Positions 49,828 through 61,600 of a stretch of 64,000 nucleotides of DNA are shown in pieces. The DNA lies in NCBI RefSeq assembly GCF_021531495.1, contig NZ_JADYTY010000001.1, positions 124,001 through 188,000 on the forward strand. The letters run 5' to 3'. Under the pieces are notes generated by a model, which had not been told where the DNA came from, did no database searches, and worked only from the letters and a program-made list of their open reading frames with translations. Position numbers and translations under genes: made by a program. Numbering within the stretch: position 1 is the first letter of the stretch; the number at the start of each line of letters is the position of its first letter. The stretch comes from Anaerovibrio lipolyticus (GTDB lineage Bacteria > Bacillota > Negativicutes > Selenomonadales > Selenomonadaceae).

Positions 49828-50379
49828 TTATTTTCTATTTGCAAGATACTTCTTATATTGAGCATTAGTGCGATTTTGCCAATTCTTTATGGCTGTCAGC
49901 TCTTTATCCACAAGCTCCACATAGGGCATTAATCGTTCTTTGTCAACAGGAAGTATATAGCATATATTTTGCATTGCTCTCAACAGCCTATAACAGTCTG
50001 CTTGAGCTAATTTCTGGTACTTTCTTCGGAGGGTATGCCAATATTCATAGTCATTAGCAGTGGGATAAATAGAGTTTGCTGTCACAACATTTTCTTCCAG
50101 CGAATCCATAATTCTAATTATCTTTGCTCTATAGTGTTCTATAAGCCACAGTGGCCATTCTGCTTCCACATCTATGCGATATTTTTCACACAGTGCTGTA
50201 TATACAGTGCGGTCAGCCTCAGTCATTTTCGCACTATGTACAAAAGATTTGAGACTTCTGTTTACCGGTTTTACACCGAAGTCACGAATGAAAAGCCTAG
50301 TTATTTCTTGCTATAATTTGAAAAGTGTGTGAAAAAATTCTAGCTTGCTCTCACTTCTTCTGCCTAATGGTACCGTCAT
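49828..50379 (-). CDS. avd: DGR accessory variability protein Avd, frame interrupted by in-frame TAG
   Basis: From the ATG at 50379 (AGGAGG six bases upstream) the frame reads MTVPLGRRSESKLEFFHTLFKL, TAG at 50313-50311, then QEITRLFIRDFGVKPVNRS and on through MTEADRTVYTALCEKYRIDV to a TAA at 49828. Both halves look like one Avd-type four-helix bundle (183 residues, basic, WLIEHYRAKIIRIMDSLEENVVTANSIYP). Avd binds the RT and TR RNA and is needed for mutagenic homing. The amber stop is a nonsense mutation, a readthrough site or a sequence error. An internal ATG at 50226 gives 132 residues lacking the N terminus. Confidence 0.82.
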
Positions 50380-50398
50380 TTTTTACCTCCTAATCTAT

Positions 50399-50420
50399 GG
50401 CGGGGCAACAAGGCCCCGCC
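50399..50420. repeat. GC-rich hairpin just downstream of VR
   Basis: GGCGGGGC and GCCCCGCC form a perfect 8-bp stem with a 6-nt loop, 16 bp beyond the target-gene stop codon. DGRs such as that of Bordetella phage BPP-1 need a similar hairpin/cruciform past VR for efficient homing. No T run follows on the minus strand, so it is not a normal terminator. Confidence 0.8.
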
Positions 50421-50435
50421 TTTTCCAGTTTAGTG

Positions 50436-51290
50436 TCAGCCGACACAGATAAGCGGGCGCACGCCCCCGCCAGCCCAGCTAGCGTAGCCGTTGATCGGGC
50501 TGCCGACGTCGTACGCACCGGCAAAGTTGGAACCGGAGGCAACAGACTTCAGCCAGAACCACTGCCTAGAATAAGAATGTCCTTTGAACTGGAAGATTGG
50601 CAGTCGCTCGCAATCTTCAGCTGTATCAAAGAAGGAAGAGCTGAAAATAGTGCTGCCGTATACTGCTACTTCCGACATTAAGCAGGATTTAACAGTGAAC
50701 CAGTCCCCCGCAGTGCTTGCGCCTTTCCAACCTGCACCGGCATTGCTTGCAATATCTTTATTGACAGTAGTCGTCAGATAAGCACGCCGACTCAGCAAGT
50801 GATTCCCCAACACCTTTGTCAGATTTGCGTCAACAGCCGGAATTACAGTCTTGTGCATATAGCTGTTTGCATAACCGCCGGTAGTATCGTCTGTGTCATT
50901 CATCTTGCTAGTAGTGAGATTCGTCTTTGGAATCAGAGCAAGATGATGAGTAGCAAAATCGCTATCACCTTTGTGTAGATATGTATCAAAACCTGCAATC
51001 TCCCACTCTACATTGTAAGTGCCGTCCTGAATCTTGAAATAATCACCGATATACAGGTCGTTAAAAAGACCGGTAGATACCCCATGGTCGCTCAAAAACT
51101 GTTGTACAGCAGACACGCTGGCAAATATGCCAAAGCTCTTGCCCCGGTATATGCCGTTATGAGACAATCCCTGCGTGCTGATAATATCCATGATACCTTT
51201 TGATGTTATAGCTTCTGTCTGCTTGTTTAAGGCTTCAACAATCTGCTTTCCGGTTTCATCTAATAAAATTGGTTTCGTTACAGTCGCCAT
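50436..51290 (-). CDS. DGR variable target protein (C-type-lectin-fold receptor-binding protein)
   Basis: The 284-residue product ends in the variable region: WFWLKSVASGSNFAGAYDVGSPINGYASWAGGGVRPLICVG, with VR covering about the last 30 codons. The conserved scaffold (SRQWFWLKSV, GGGVRPLICVG) is the CLec-fold pattern of DGR targets such as Mtd. The N-terminal part (KPILLDETGKQIVEALNKQTEAI) resembles phage tail-fibre-associated trimerisation segments. It sits downstream of the T7-type fibre gene, so it is probably the adhesin that contacts the host. AGGAGG precedes the ATG. Confidence 0.9.
   Translation of the reverse strand: MATVTKPILLDETGKQIVEALNKQTEAITSKGIMDIISTQGLSHNGIYRGKSFGIFASVSAVQQFLSDHGVSTGLFNDLYIGDYFKIQDGTYNVEWEIAGFDTYLHKGDSDFATHHLALIPKTNLTTSKMNDTDDTTGGYANSYMHKTVIPAVDANLTKVLGNHLLSRRAYLTTTVNKDIASNAGAGWKGASTAGDWFTVKSCLMSEVAVYGSTIFSSSFFDTAEDCERLPIFQFKGHSYSRQWFWLKSVASGSNFAGAYDVGSPINGYASWAGGGVRPLICVG
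50451..50540 (-). repeat. DGR variable repeat (VR)
   Basis: This 90-bp repeat at the 3' end of the target gene aligns without gaps to TR at a constant offset of 730 bp. It ends in a GC-rich stretch (GCTGGCGGGGGCGTGCGCCC on the coding strand), identical in TR, that fits the initiation-of-mutagenic-homing role. The ten diversified codons currently encode G, Y, D, V, S, I, N, G, Y and W. Confidence 0.95.
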
Positions 51291-51302
51291 TATGTCTCCT
51301 CC

Positions 51303-51533
51303 TTACACGTTATACGTAACACATATTTTGCCATCTTCAATAGATAGCCCTGCTGCTGTTGTGGCTTCTTGTGCTTTTGCTGGAATGACAGTGCCATTTT
51401 GCAGTTCTTCTATAGCAGCATAGGTGTATCTTATCACCCCGCCACTATCGTCGCATTTTGCCTGTCGATGTACCAAGGGTACAAACTCCCCATCAATCAA
51501 CACACACACTTCACCTACTATGTTTTTTGCCAT
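51303..51533 (-). CDS. Small phage virion-associated protein
   Basis: The product is 76 residues: MAKNIVGEVCVLIDGEFVPLVHRQAKCDDSGGVIRYTYAAIEELQNG, then PAKAQEATTAAGLSIEDGKICVTYNV. It has beta-rich character and no membrane segment. It lies between the tail fibre and the DGR target, with AAGGAGGTG before the ATG. No function is recognised; a structural or fibre-linker role is inferred from position. Confidence 0.6.
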   Translation of the reverse strand: MAKNIVGEVCVLIDGEFVPLVHRQAKCDDSGGVIRYTYAAIEELQNGTVIPAKAQEATTAAGLSIEDGKICVTYNV

Positions 51534-51545
51534 TTCATCACCTCC

Positions 51546-52655
51546 TTAATTGGTTAGTTTTATCCAGAGATTGGCCCCATCAGGCGGGGCCGCTTCTCCT
51601 ACAAATATATTATTAGCCGGGTATATTTTTCCGGTAGTTGAATCAACGACATATTGCAATTCGACTACCCTCCCATCTTCTAACCTAACAACAACGTGAG
51701 CTTTAGGATTTAAACTTTCGCGTAGGATAGTTAGAGCATTATCAACAATGCCTTGACATTGTTGGGCAGCCCCCAAGGCATTATCAGATGCCTGTTGTGC
51801 TGATAGTGAAAAGTCTTTTGCATTGAAGGACCAGGTTCGCGAGCTCTGTGTTTTCTTCGTAGGGCTCTTGCTATCATACATGTTGTCCGGAGAGGCTTCA
51901 TCTTCCGCCCAGCTTTTTGCTAATTCTTTATATTTTTCAGCAGAAGCATTGTGTATTGCAGCTATATCAGCACTGCCGGCAGCCATTGTAGCGCTTGTAT
52001 CAGCAGCTTTACTATAAGATAGTGCTATTACCGAATACGCTTTTGATTCATCAGCCCATTGCTTAGCTTCATTAGATGAATTATATGACTGTTGTGCGTA
52101 CTGGGCTGAATCTTTGGCAGACAAATTCGCATCAGTTGCGGATTTAGCCGCTTCGTCACGCATGTTTTCAGCGTGGCTAGCAGATGCATTTGCGCTTAGT
52201 CTATCATTATGTATGGCTTCGATCATCTCTTCAGCCGTTGTAGCTGATCCGATCGATGCCATGACGCAGCGGTTTAGCATTTCCAAGATTTCCTGTAATA
52301 TCATAATGGGTTTATCATGCATATTTTCCAAAAGCTCCAGCGGATATTTATCTCCTAGATCTATCTCTTGGCTTATAGGTGTCTCACGATAAACGACTAT
52401 TTTCCAGTTTTTTGTTAGCACAGGCGGTTGCTCGTTTTGGGGCGCTTCCTGCCCTGGCGGGTAGCCCGGATATTTCACTACATTTGCCACAGTATCAACG
52501 TAGTAGTCTTTTTTGATAACTTTTGTCACATCATTCAAGATGTCGTATATCGCTACTTTAACGTCAGCTGCATCATTGTACTTGAAAGCAAATGGGAAAA
52601 TTTTAGTTTTGCCATCGCCTATATACGTGATTTTAGTTTCTGCAGAAGGTATCAT
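51546..52655 (-). CDS. T7-type tail-fibre protein
   Basis: The product is 369 residues. The N-terminal ~130 residues (TKITYIGDGKTKIFPFAFKYNDAADVKVAIYDI, then YYVDTVANVVKYPGYPPGQ, WKIVVYRETPISQEIDLGDKYPLELLENMHDK) match the T7 gp17 N-terminal domain, the part that docks on the tail tube. A long Ala/Ser/Asp-rich coiled segment follows (SASHAENMRDEAAKSATDANLSAKDSAQYA), as in fibre shafts. A C-terminal globular piece ends NNIFVGEAAPPDGANLWIKLTN. It indicates a podovirus-type tail. ATGA overlaps the preceding stop. Confidence 0.85.
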   Translation of the reverse strand: MIPSAETKITYIGDGKTKIFPFAFKYNDAADVKVAIYDILNDVTKVIKKDYYVDTVANVVKYPGYPPGQEAPQNEQPPVLTKNWKIVVYRETPISQEIDLGDKYPLELLENMHDKPIMILQEILEMLNRCVMASIGSATTAEEMIEAIHNDRLSANASASHAENMRDEAAKSATDANLSAKDSAQYAQQSYNSSNEAKQWADESKAYSVIALSYSKAADTSATMAAGSADIAAIHNASAEKYKELAKSWAEDEASPDNMYDSKSPTKKTQSSRTWSFNAKDFSLSAQQASDNALGAAQQCQGIVDNALTILRESLNPKAHVVVRLEDGRVVELQYVVDSTTGKIYPANNIFVGEAAPPDGANLWIKLTN

Positions 52656-55600
52656 TTTTTATCAGCCCCTTTCTTTTTCTTCTTAGGTTTTACCGGCTCC
52701 TGAGGTATCTCTCGTTCTACCGGTTTTTTGTTCCAGATGGCAGACCACACGATATTAGACAGTGTCTTATCATATCTGCCGTCGCCATCTGCCATATACT
52801 GCAGTGTAGTCATAGCCGCATTGGCCATAGTATCAGTTATGCCAGTTTTGGCTGCACTTGCAGCTGTAACCGTCTGTGCAACACCCTTAGCAATATCTGC
52901 CCAGGTAATCCTATGAGCCGGCTTCATATACTGTCGTTTCTCATCAAATTTCTTTTTAGCCTCTGGTGTCATCTTGTCATACTTAGCTTCGCGTTTTGCC
53001 TCCTGCTCGTCTATCCTGGCGTTTTTTTCTTCCTGCTGAGTTACCAGTTTGAAGGTATTAGTCAGCTTGTCAATAACTCCCACGCTGATACTTCCGATGC
53101 TGGCACCTCTGCCAAAATCTGTACCTTCAAATACAAGATTGTTATAAAGGCTTACAATGTCTCTTAGTCCAACAAAAGAGCCGGAGGCTGTAGATACAGT
53201 ATTTTTCGCTAGCTGTACAAAGAATCTTTCTATCAGAGGTATTTCTTCTTTTATGTCATTTCCTTCATCGTCCTTTACTTTTCTATATTTATGGTCATCA
53301 TCACTGCCATCACCCAGGATAACCATTTTTAAAAGTGTGGCCATAGCACTTGTGAGCACAATTCTATAGAATACCGCTTTGGCAAAAGGCATCCACCTTT
53401 TATAATTCTGGCCGCCTGCAATATCTTGTTTAGCAAATTTGCCCTTATAGTAAGCTGCTAAAATAGCATTCATTTGAGTGCTGAAGAAACTATAGAAGGC
53501 AGTGAACAGCTTTAGAAACTCCCCGCCTTTCTGCACAGATGCCAAGTCTTTAGTCTGACCAGAACCGAAAACATTTCTAACTACAGCATCAGCATCTTGT
53601 ATAGCTCTATGCTCTGCTTCTTTGATTATATCAGACTGGCTCTTAAACGGCCTTTCAGACAGCCGTTCTACTTCGCATGTTGCTTTAAAAAGGCTTTTCT
53701 TCAAAGGCTCCAGCTCAATCTGCAGCTCTGCAATCCTTTTCCTTATTTCATTTATCTCTTGCACAGTCCCTGGGCCGGCTTCCTGCTCGTAGGGGCTTCC
53801 TTCCGTCAATCTCTGCTGCAAGATATATATTTCTTTGTTGGATTCAGATATTTGGATGCGGTATTCTTTTACAGCCTCCTGAGCTGCTTCTAAATCTGCT
53901 TTAGCCTCCTTTTCTTCTCTAAGTACTTCTTGATAACGGCTGGCAAAATTATCTTTATATGCTTTACACCACAGTGGCTTAGAGAACATCAAATCTGTAA
54001 AGGCTAATGCTGTATATGCGTGTTCCTTTAGCCAATCAGTAGTAACATATCCGGCTTTAAAAATGCCAGGTGTTGCACCTATGTCTCTATCCATGCTGTT
54101 AATGCGGTTAGTCATAAATATTGACTTCAATAATAGTTTGTCATTCTCCTTTCTATGCTTCATGTAGTCGCCTATTGCCGTAACAGTTTCAGCAGCTCCG
54201 ATACAATCCATCATCGGAAAAATATTTGTTACATTTTCTATCACCGGCCACCATCTCCAACCCATGATATTGATAGCAGCATTTCTTCGTAAGAAGCCAA
54301 TAGCGCTGCTAAAAATACTTGAGCCCAGGTCGTTATCTGTAGGCATGGTTCGCCAGCAGTCTACTACCCACTGATCAATAGCTCTTAGCGCATCATCTCC
54401 CAAAGTGCCCCTGACCAGATCCTCAAACCCCTGGGAATGAGTTAGTCTGTAGGCATCTCTAGCAGCAATGCGGAATGTAATGTTTTGAATAACATCTTGT
54501 AAATGTGCCGAAATGACATTGAATTGCAGCAATAGTGGGCGCTCAATGTTTTGCGTGTCGCTTCTGCTCTTTGTATGGTTACGGCCAGTACCCAGTACCT
54601 GTGCACCACTCATGTTTCTTTGAGTTACAGCATCCATTGCCTGCTGTTCTGCCTTAGGACTCTTCATAGGATTGTAGGCTATAGGATAATAGCCACCTCT
54701 CATTTTGATAGGCTGGCCATCACACATTACAGTAAACGGAGTAGGCTTTACCCCCTCCAGTGTTACGCCATTCAGCTCTTCTTCAACCTTTACTGTCTCC
54801 GGCCAATAGCTCCCGATAAGATCCCAAATAGCTTGAACTACTTCCCAATCTTTTTTAGTCATGTTGCGCTCTACAAATCCTTGGAGCACATTGCCCATAA
54901 CATCCAAGCCCTTATAAAGGCGGATGAAATTTACGTCGTTGCCCATGTTCAGTGCCATGCAAATAATATTTTCCTTACTAAAGGTTTCTTCTTTTTTACC
55001 AATGCGGAACCTATATTGCTGTTTGGAAAAGTTCTGCTTTTCTTTACGGCTGTACACAGACATGATTTCCTGCAGTTTTTTGGTAGCTTCCGCGGTACGT
55101 CTGCCATTTTCGCCGGCAGCTCTATCATATAGCCCATACAGATATTTGTGTGCTACCGGCCCCAAAAGCCTAATCATTTCTTCTGGCTTCATGTGAGCTA
55201 CCAGGTACTTAGAGCCATACTGACTTAGAGTCGGGCCAATACCTGGTATTTTAGCAAAGTAATCATTGTAGCCCAACCCGCCAATATTATCATTAACTTT
55301 ATTTTGTATAACATGAGGCAGATTAATAACATCGCCCTGCTCGTTAATATCAAGACGTATGTCATTCAGTACATCAGAGATAAGTTTGCCATCAAAGGAT
55401 TTTAGCTGGAATTTGTTTTTACCCGTTTTGTAGAGTACAGAAATAATATCTATGCAGGCTTCAAACTGCTTGGCCGTCAATGCTCTGTAGTCAGTAAAAC
55501 CAGGCTGGTAGATAACGTCCAAGGCGCCCAGCATATCTTCTTTTACATCCAGGCTGTTTTTCAATTCGGCAAAGATTTCTGCCAGCTGGCGGCAATCCTC

Positions 55601-58600
55601 CGGCCGTACAGGTTCCTTGCGTACAATTCTGCCATTTTCGCTTGTAGGTCTGCCAATATCTTTCTGCCAATTCTTATCCAGCTTCATATCAAAAGCAATC
55701 TTCTGAATCCAATATCTATGCTCAACAGGGATACGAACACTTTTTGCAGTCAGCTGTTTTGCCACTTTGGCTAGAATTTTATTTACCTTTTCCCGGTTTT
55801 TCTCCGCAGCCTCAGCTAAAGCAGCAGAGGTAAATCTGGCTTCCTGCTGTATCATAGCCACATCCCAGCGCCCAGCCCGTACCATTTTATGCATCATTTC
55901 AGCAGCTCTTTTTTCGCTGGCTACATAACGGCCGTAGTCGCAGGATTCAGATATAGGCTGATTGTGGAGCATAGAGCGGGTAGTTTTCTTGATAATCTGC
56001 ATCCGCCCCTTGAAGGCTTCTTCCAGGGTTTTGAGATTGCGCTTCCAAGCTGTAGCCTCCTTAGAAAATTCTTTCAATGCTTTTTCTACATCAGCCTTTG
56101 TAGCCTGCTTGGCCAGCCCCTCTATATCGCCCAATTCCTTGGCCGTCCAGCGGGTAGAGAACCGCAGCTTGTTGATTGCTTGAAGTAATTTCTTTACTTC
56201 CTTGTTATCCTTCTCGGCGGTAATATCTATATCATCTGGCAAATTATTTACAGCAGCATTTACCTGATCCATAGCCTCCTTAGCCTTGGCATTAATCTTG
56301 TTAGCAGCCTTTTCTTTTTCCCGCAGTGCCTCAGCCTCAAAAGCCATCAGCTTCTTATGATATACAGTCTGCTCCATCATCTTGGAAAGCTGTTCCTCAG
56401 AAACATGTTCCTGCAAAATCTTCTTGTCCATTTCCTCTGCAAACTCCTTCATGTAGTTTTCCAGAGTATCTTCCAGACTTCCATATTCTGCCAGCTCTGC
56501 ATGATAGGCTTCAACAGTAGGGTACAGCCCAATTTCTACAACAGCATTATCATTGCCGGTTTCCTTGGCTACCTTTTGAGCGATATATAAAGGCAAGGCT
56601 TCTAGATTTTTTCTAGTCTCCTCTCTCTCATGCTCCAAGGCTTCCTGGTATTTCCGTTGGTGCTCTTCATCCAGGTCTTTCATCATAACCTTCATTAATT
56701 TTTCTTTGGCCTCCTCCTTGGCCTCCTGATACCACCTTGCATAGGTTTCCTGCTGAGTTTCGTTAAGAAGCTTTTCACCGCCTGCCTTGGCAATATCCTT
56801 ATATCTATCATCCAAAGTCATAGCTTCTATTTCTTCATCACTGGCCAGCATTCTTGCCATAACCCTCTCTACCTTGGCATTAGCCCGTACACCTTCACCG
56901 GTAAAGGCAATATAGATTGCGCTAAGGAATTGCTTGAACCGTCTAAACACGCTCTGTAAGCCTCTGCTTGGCGCGGTACCGTGCTGTAAATACATCTCAA
57001 AGCCACGGGCAAATCTTTCATGAGCCCACTGGCGACGAATTTTATTGACAGTATCATAGTCTCCTGCCTGCTCTGCTGCCAACATGTTATTGGCCATTTG
57101 GCGAAATTCTTTAGCAAAAGGACTGCCCTTGAATTTCTTTTCGTCTCCTTCGTGATAGTTAGCCCACTCCATGATAGTATTTAAATCCGCCCGGCACTGA
57201 TCATCCAGCTCTGCCAGCTTCTCCAGCTCCAGAAGATATACATGAGCCATTTCATGCATAAAGGTAGATTCATCTGCTTTCTCAAACAGGGAAACAATAT
57301 ACTGACCATTAGCTGTAGTGCCGGTCTGGCCTTTAATTTCCTGATTGAAAATTTCATTTTTCTTGACACTTCCCCCATTGCCAGATAATATAGATAAGTT
57401 ATGGCTATTGACTTTTTCTATCCAATCGCTTACAATAGAAGCAGATTTAGAAGGATTCTTCATGACAGCACCGGAATTGTGATCCGGCCAGCCGGGTTGT
57501 GAAGAATCCTTCTTTTCTTGTTGGTAATTATCAATATTTATGTCATAACAATAATCGCCATTATTAGATCGCCTTATTACGGCGCGCACCAATACGTTTT
57601 CCCCATCAATAGATACTTTGCAGGCATAATGACTATAGCCATTAGTGACGGAATTTAATTTTTTTATTCTACCTGTAAGAGGTTTTTCTGAAAACATCAA
57701 TGTGCTATTTTCTAATATTTGTTTTAAATATGGCATAAGCATAATAACTCTTTTATCTGCTGAGTGCCTAACCATTTCTTTGTAAGTACCATTTACTGTT
57801 ATGCAGACTGGTTCACCATATTTTGTATAAACCACAGTAGGCTGAGGATATTTTGCACCGGCTTCGGTGTGCTGATACATTTCACGAAAATATTTTTTCA
57901 GCTCTGCTTTATCTTTTCCGGCTAAAATATTTTCAGTAATCTCTACCACAGGCTCTGAGTTCAGCAATTCCTCCTTGGCTCTAATCTGGCGCTGCACTTC
58001 TTGTTCATCACCATGCAAGGTATTTTGAGTGCTTGCCTCCACAGTAGCATTTGCTGGAATAGCCATATTTCCGAATATCACAATAGCATCTATGCCATGT
58101 GGGCTTGGCATATATCTACCCTCTTCAATCTTCTGATAGCACTCTCTGGCGGTATCTCTTTCCCAGGTCCAAGCTTGGTACGCTTCCAGTGCTTCTTTAC
58201 CGCCCGGACGTTCATTTATCTCATTCTCTAATTTATCTATTGTATCCCAAACCTTATCATCAGCCTTTTCGCCAATAGATATAGAGTCCAATTTACTGAG
58301 CAATGCCTGTACCTCTGACGATGCATCAGAAAAAGCCTTATTGTATTTCTGCTTATACTCGTCAGCTTTACGCTGTTGCTTCTTGTATTCTTTTACATTC
58401 TCACTATTTTGAGCAGCCCTGCTTTCAATGTATCTAGCTTCCTGCTCTCCGGCCAGGCGCCAATACAAATCTACTCCATCTCCTCCTTCGGTAAGTGCAT
58501 TTTTCAATGCAGTGCGTCTTGCCTTAATTTCTTGAATCTCTGCCCGGCGTTCCTTGCTTATTCTTTTTTCTAGCTTTTCAATTTCAGCAGAAGCTCTGGC

Positions 58601-61600
58601 TGCTTTTTTATCGTCAAATTCTATTAAGGTGGCATCCATCCACATATCTTGATACACCAAATAAGCTTTTTCATCTTCTGAAAAGCTTCCAAACTGCCTA
58701 TCTAATATTCTTTGTTCTTCTCGAATTTGTTCGCGGGCAGTTTTTGGGCCACCACCACGGGCAAATCCTTCTCTTTTTTGGATAAGGTGCTGGATTTCAT
58801 GCACTAAGATACTTTTTGCCTCATTGTCGTTTTTCAGACTTGCAGAGATGGTTATTGCATCTGCATAGGCAAAGCCGTTAAATCCCTTCTCTATTTCCTC
58901 AATTCTAACCGGAACATCTTTCAAATCTGGGTATGCTTCAAAAAGCTGCGGGTTATCATATATTTCCCCCAGCTTAGCCCGCTTATCATTCAGCAATTTG
59001 TCAAGAGTTATGGCTTCCAGATTATCCGGTATTTCAAAGCGCCATTTGCCATCCTGGCCTTTAAACCAGCCAGTAGCTTTATAAATTTCCTCCGATGAGC
59101 TATCCTCCGCCATAGCCTTAGCCTGCTCCAATTTATCCAGTGCAGCAGTTTTGGCATTTTCGCCTGCCATTTGATTGAGTGTATTTCCATTCTTGACAAT
59201 CCCTAATAATTCCTGTATATTAGGAATTGAAAGAGCATGGTTACTGTCCGGAACTGGTTCACCTTGTGAACAAAGTCTCTCAGAACCATGTTCTTTTTTG
59301 TATGTTTCAAATAATGATTCGTTTGTCTTAGAAGCAGTCAAGAATACAGCTTCACCACCTGAACGCATTTCCAAACAAACAAAATAAAGCTCCCCATTCG
59401 TGTAGCACTTTCCGAATATAGGTTGTCCATGAAACATTCCTTCATGTTGTTTAGACTTATACACATCAGTCAGCTTATTTATACCTGACTGTATATTAGC
59501 TAAATCATCTTCTGTTAATTCATGCTTAGTAATAGCGTGTTTCAGCTGGGCTCCTGGGTAAACAACACCAGTAGAATTATCTACCCACATAACTTTCGAT
59601 GGTGCTTTGCCTTCACTTTCCACTTCTTTCACTTTGTCAGCAAATTCTTTTAAAGATGACACGCCCACTTTAGATACATCAAACATAGCCTGATTCATAT
59701 TGCTGCCTCTGTTATAGGCCCCGCCCAGCTGCAGCTCTATTTTTTTTGCCGCATCTACGGCAGTGTATTCCTGGTTTCCGGTAGCTCGTCTGGTATTTTC
59801 TGCCAATCGCTCTGCCATGTGGGCTAGAAGCACGGCATTTACCCTAGCAGCTCTGCTGGCAGTGCCAGGCGCATTCCCTAGCATAGTCATATAGTTTCTA
59901 TAAACTTTGTATGCCTCTGGGCTCATAGACTCTGCTATCTTCATTTCAGTGCTGTTAATCTGCTGTACTTTATCTTTTACGCTGTTCAGTGCCTCCAACC
60001 TATCATTGACAGCACTCAAATCAGCAGACACCTTGTCGGCCTCTGCTGCCATATGTTCATCAGTTACAGTGAAATACTCAATATTTGATTTACCGCTCAC
60101 CATATCGGAAGCTATATCCATAAGCTCCTGCTTGGTGGGCTTTCTTTTGTGCTCCCGATAGAAATCCTGATACCACTTAGCATTTTCAGACACACGAATA
60201 CCACGGCCGTCACCGGTATCAATAATAGATACACCTTGGCCGTGAGTATCATTAAGAAAATTCAAAGCCGGCTGTAATATGGCCAGCTTCTCTGCCTCTG
60301 CCTGCTGGATGAGCTGCTTTAGACCTCTGGCGGGATTTTCCATATCCGTTACAATAGCAGCCTCTACCAAGTCTCTATAAACTTGTGCTTCTGGAGTATC
60401 CTCTGGGTACAATTCCTGGGGAATAGTTTTTACTAAATTTATCTGCTGCTCTACCAGCTTTTCAGCATTAGCTTTCATGGTTTCCAGAGTATGCTTTGCA
60501 TTCTCTCTCATTCTAGCCATAGAATCAGCCTCCACATTGAAGGAAGCTGCATCCAATATTTCAGAGCTAGCTTCTGACTGAGCAAAGCACTCCAACGGTA
60601 CAGCCAATGTTCCCTTGGTTTCTACCGCCGTCTGCAATGCTTCTTCGTCAATGCCGGCAGCCTTGGCCACCTGGGCCAAATCCTCCTTACCGTTCTCTTT
60701 CTGCATAGCCATTTCGGTATCAATATACATGACTTCAAAACCGGTGCCGGCAGCCTTATCATGTATCAGTTTCTTCTGTACATCTGGGGCCGTCTGCTGT
60801 AAATCGCTATCATGTACAGCCTCCTGCAATTCCTGGGCCATGATAGTACCTGTGTAGGTATGTCTGGCCATAGCTCCGTTGTTGGCTTCTATCTGAGACA
60901 AATGCCTCTGCCTTGCTGCATATCTGCCAGTAGAAGCAGCACCAGAACCAATAGAGCCTGCCATACCAAAAATCAAAGAAGAAGGTATGGCCACCACAGC
61001 TGCATCTATTGCATTGCCCAAAATCTCCTTAGCTGTTAGTGCCTTGCCTTCATCATACAGTACACCATACTTCTCACTGTATGCCCGGCCACCATTAGCA
61101 TTTTTGATATTGTTCATAATAATATCATCAGAGATTTGCTGAGTAGCTTCTTCAAAAGACTCTGTGGCGCCGACTTCCAAGGTACCACTCATAAACTTCC
61201 TGAAGCTATCCCCCATATGCGAAGCCAGTTGCGTTTTTGCTGTATGGCCGGCAATAATATCCTCAAACACTCTGGCTGATTGTTTGCCAGGTGTGGCCAA
61301 CTTGCCCAATACACCGAATGTAGGCACTACCTCTAAAGCTGCATTAGCAGAACCGCCCAGGATTGCATTACTCCAAGCTTCATCATCAGACAAAAGAGGA
61401 TTGCCCTTTGAATCCCGCAGTTTTTTATACTCATCATATCTATCACCAATTTCCGGAGCCGCCATACCTCGGAATGCGCCAAACTGCATACCAGCCTTCA
61501 TAAGCTGAGGTGCTGTTGCCTTGGCTGCACTTTCCATTGCTACCTGACGAAGCACTTCCCGTCTTGCCTCGCTGGTTGCTACAGCCTTTGCCACGCCTTT

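Noticed and set aside
49721-50540. Two near-identical 90-bp repeats, possible CRISPR or simple duplication
   Set aside because: There are only two copies, 730 bp apart, with differences at template adenines and an RT between them. This is TR/VR of a DGR, not a CRISPR array.
50397-50681. Plus-strand open frame across VR and other long plus-strand frames in 52-63 kb
   Set aside because: They are shadows of the minus-strand phage genes. They lack ribosome-binding sites, and the minus-strand frames carry recognisable domains.
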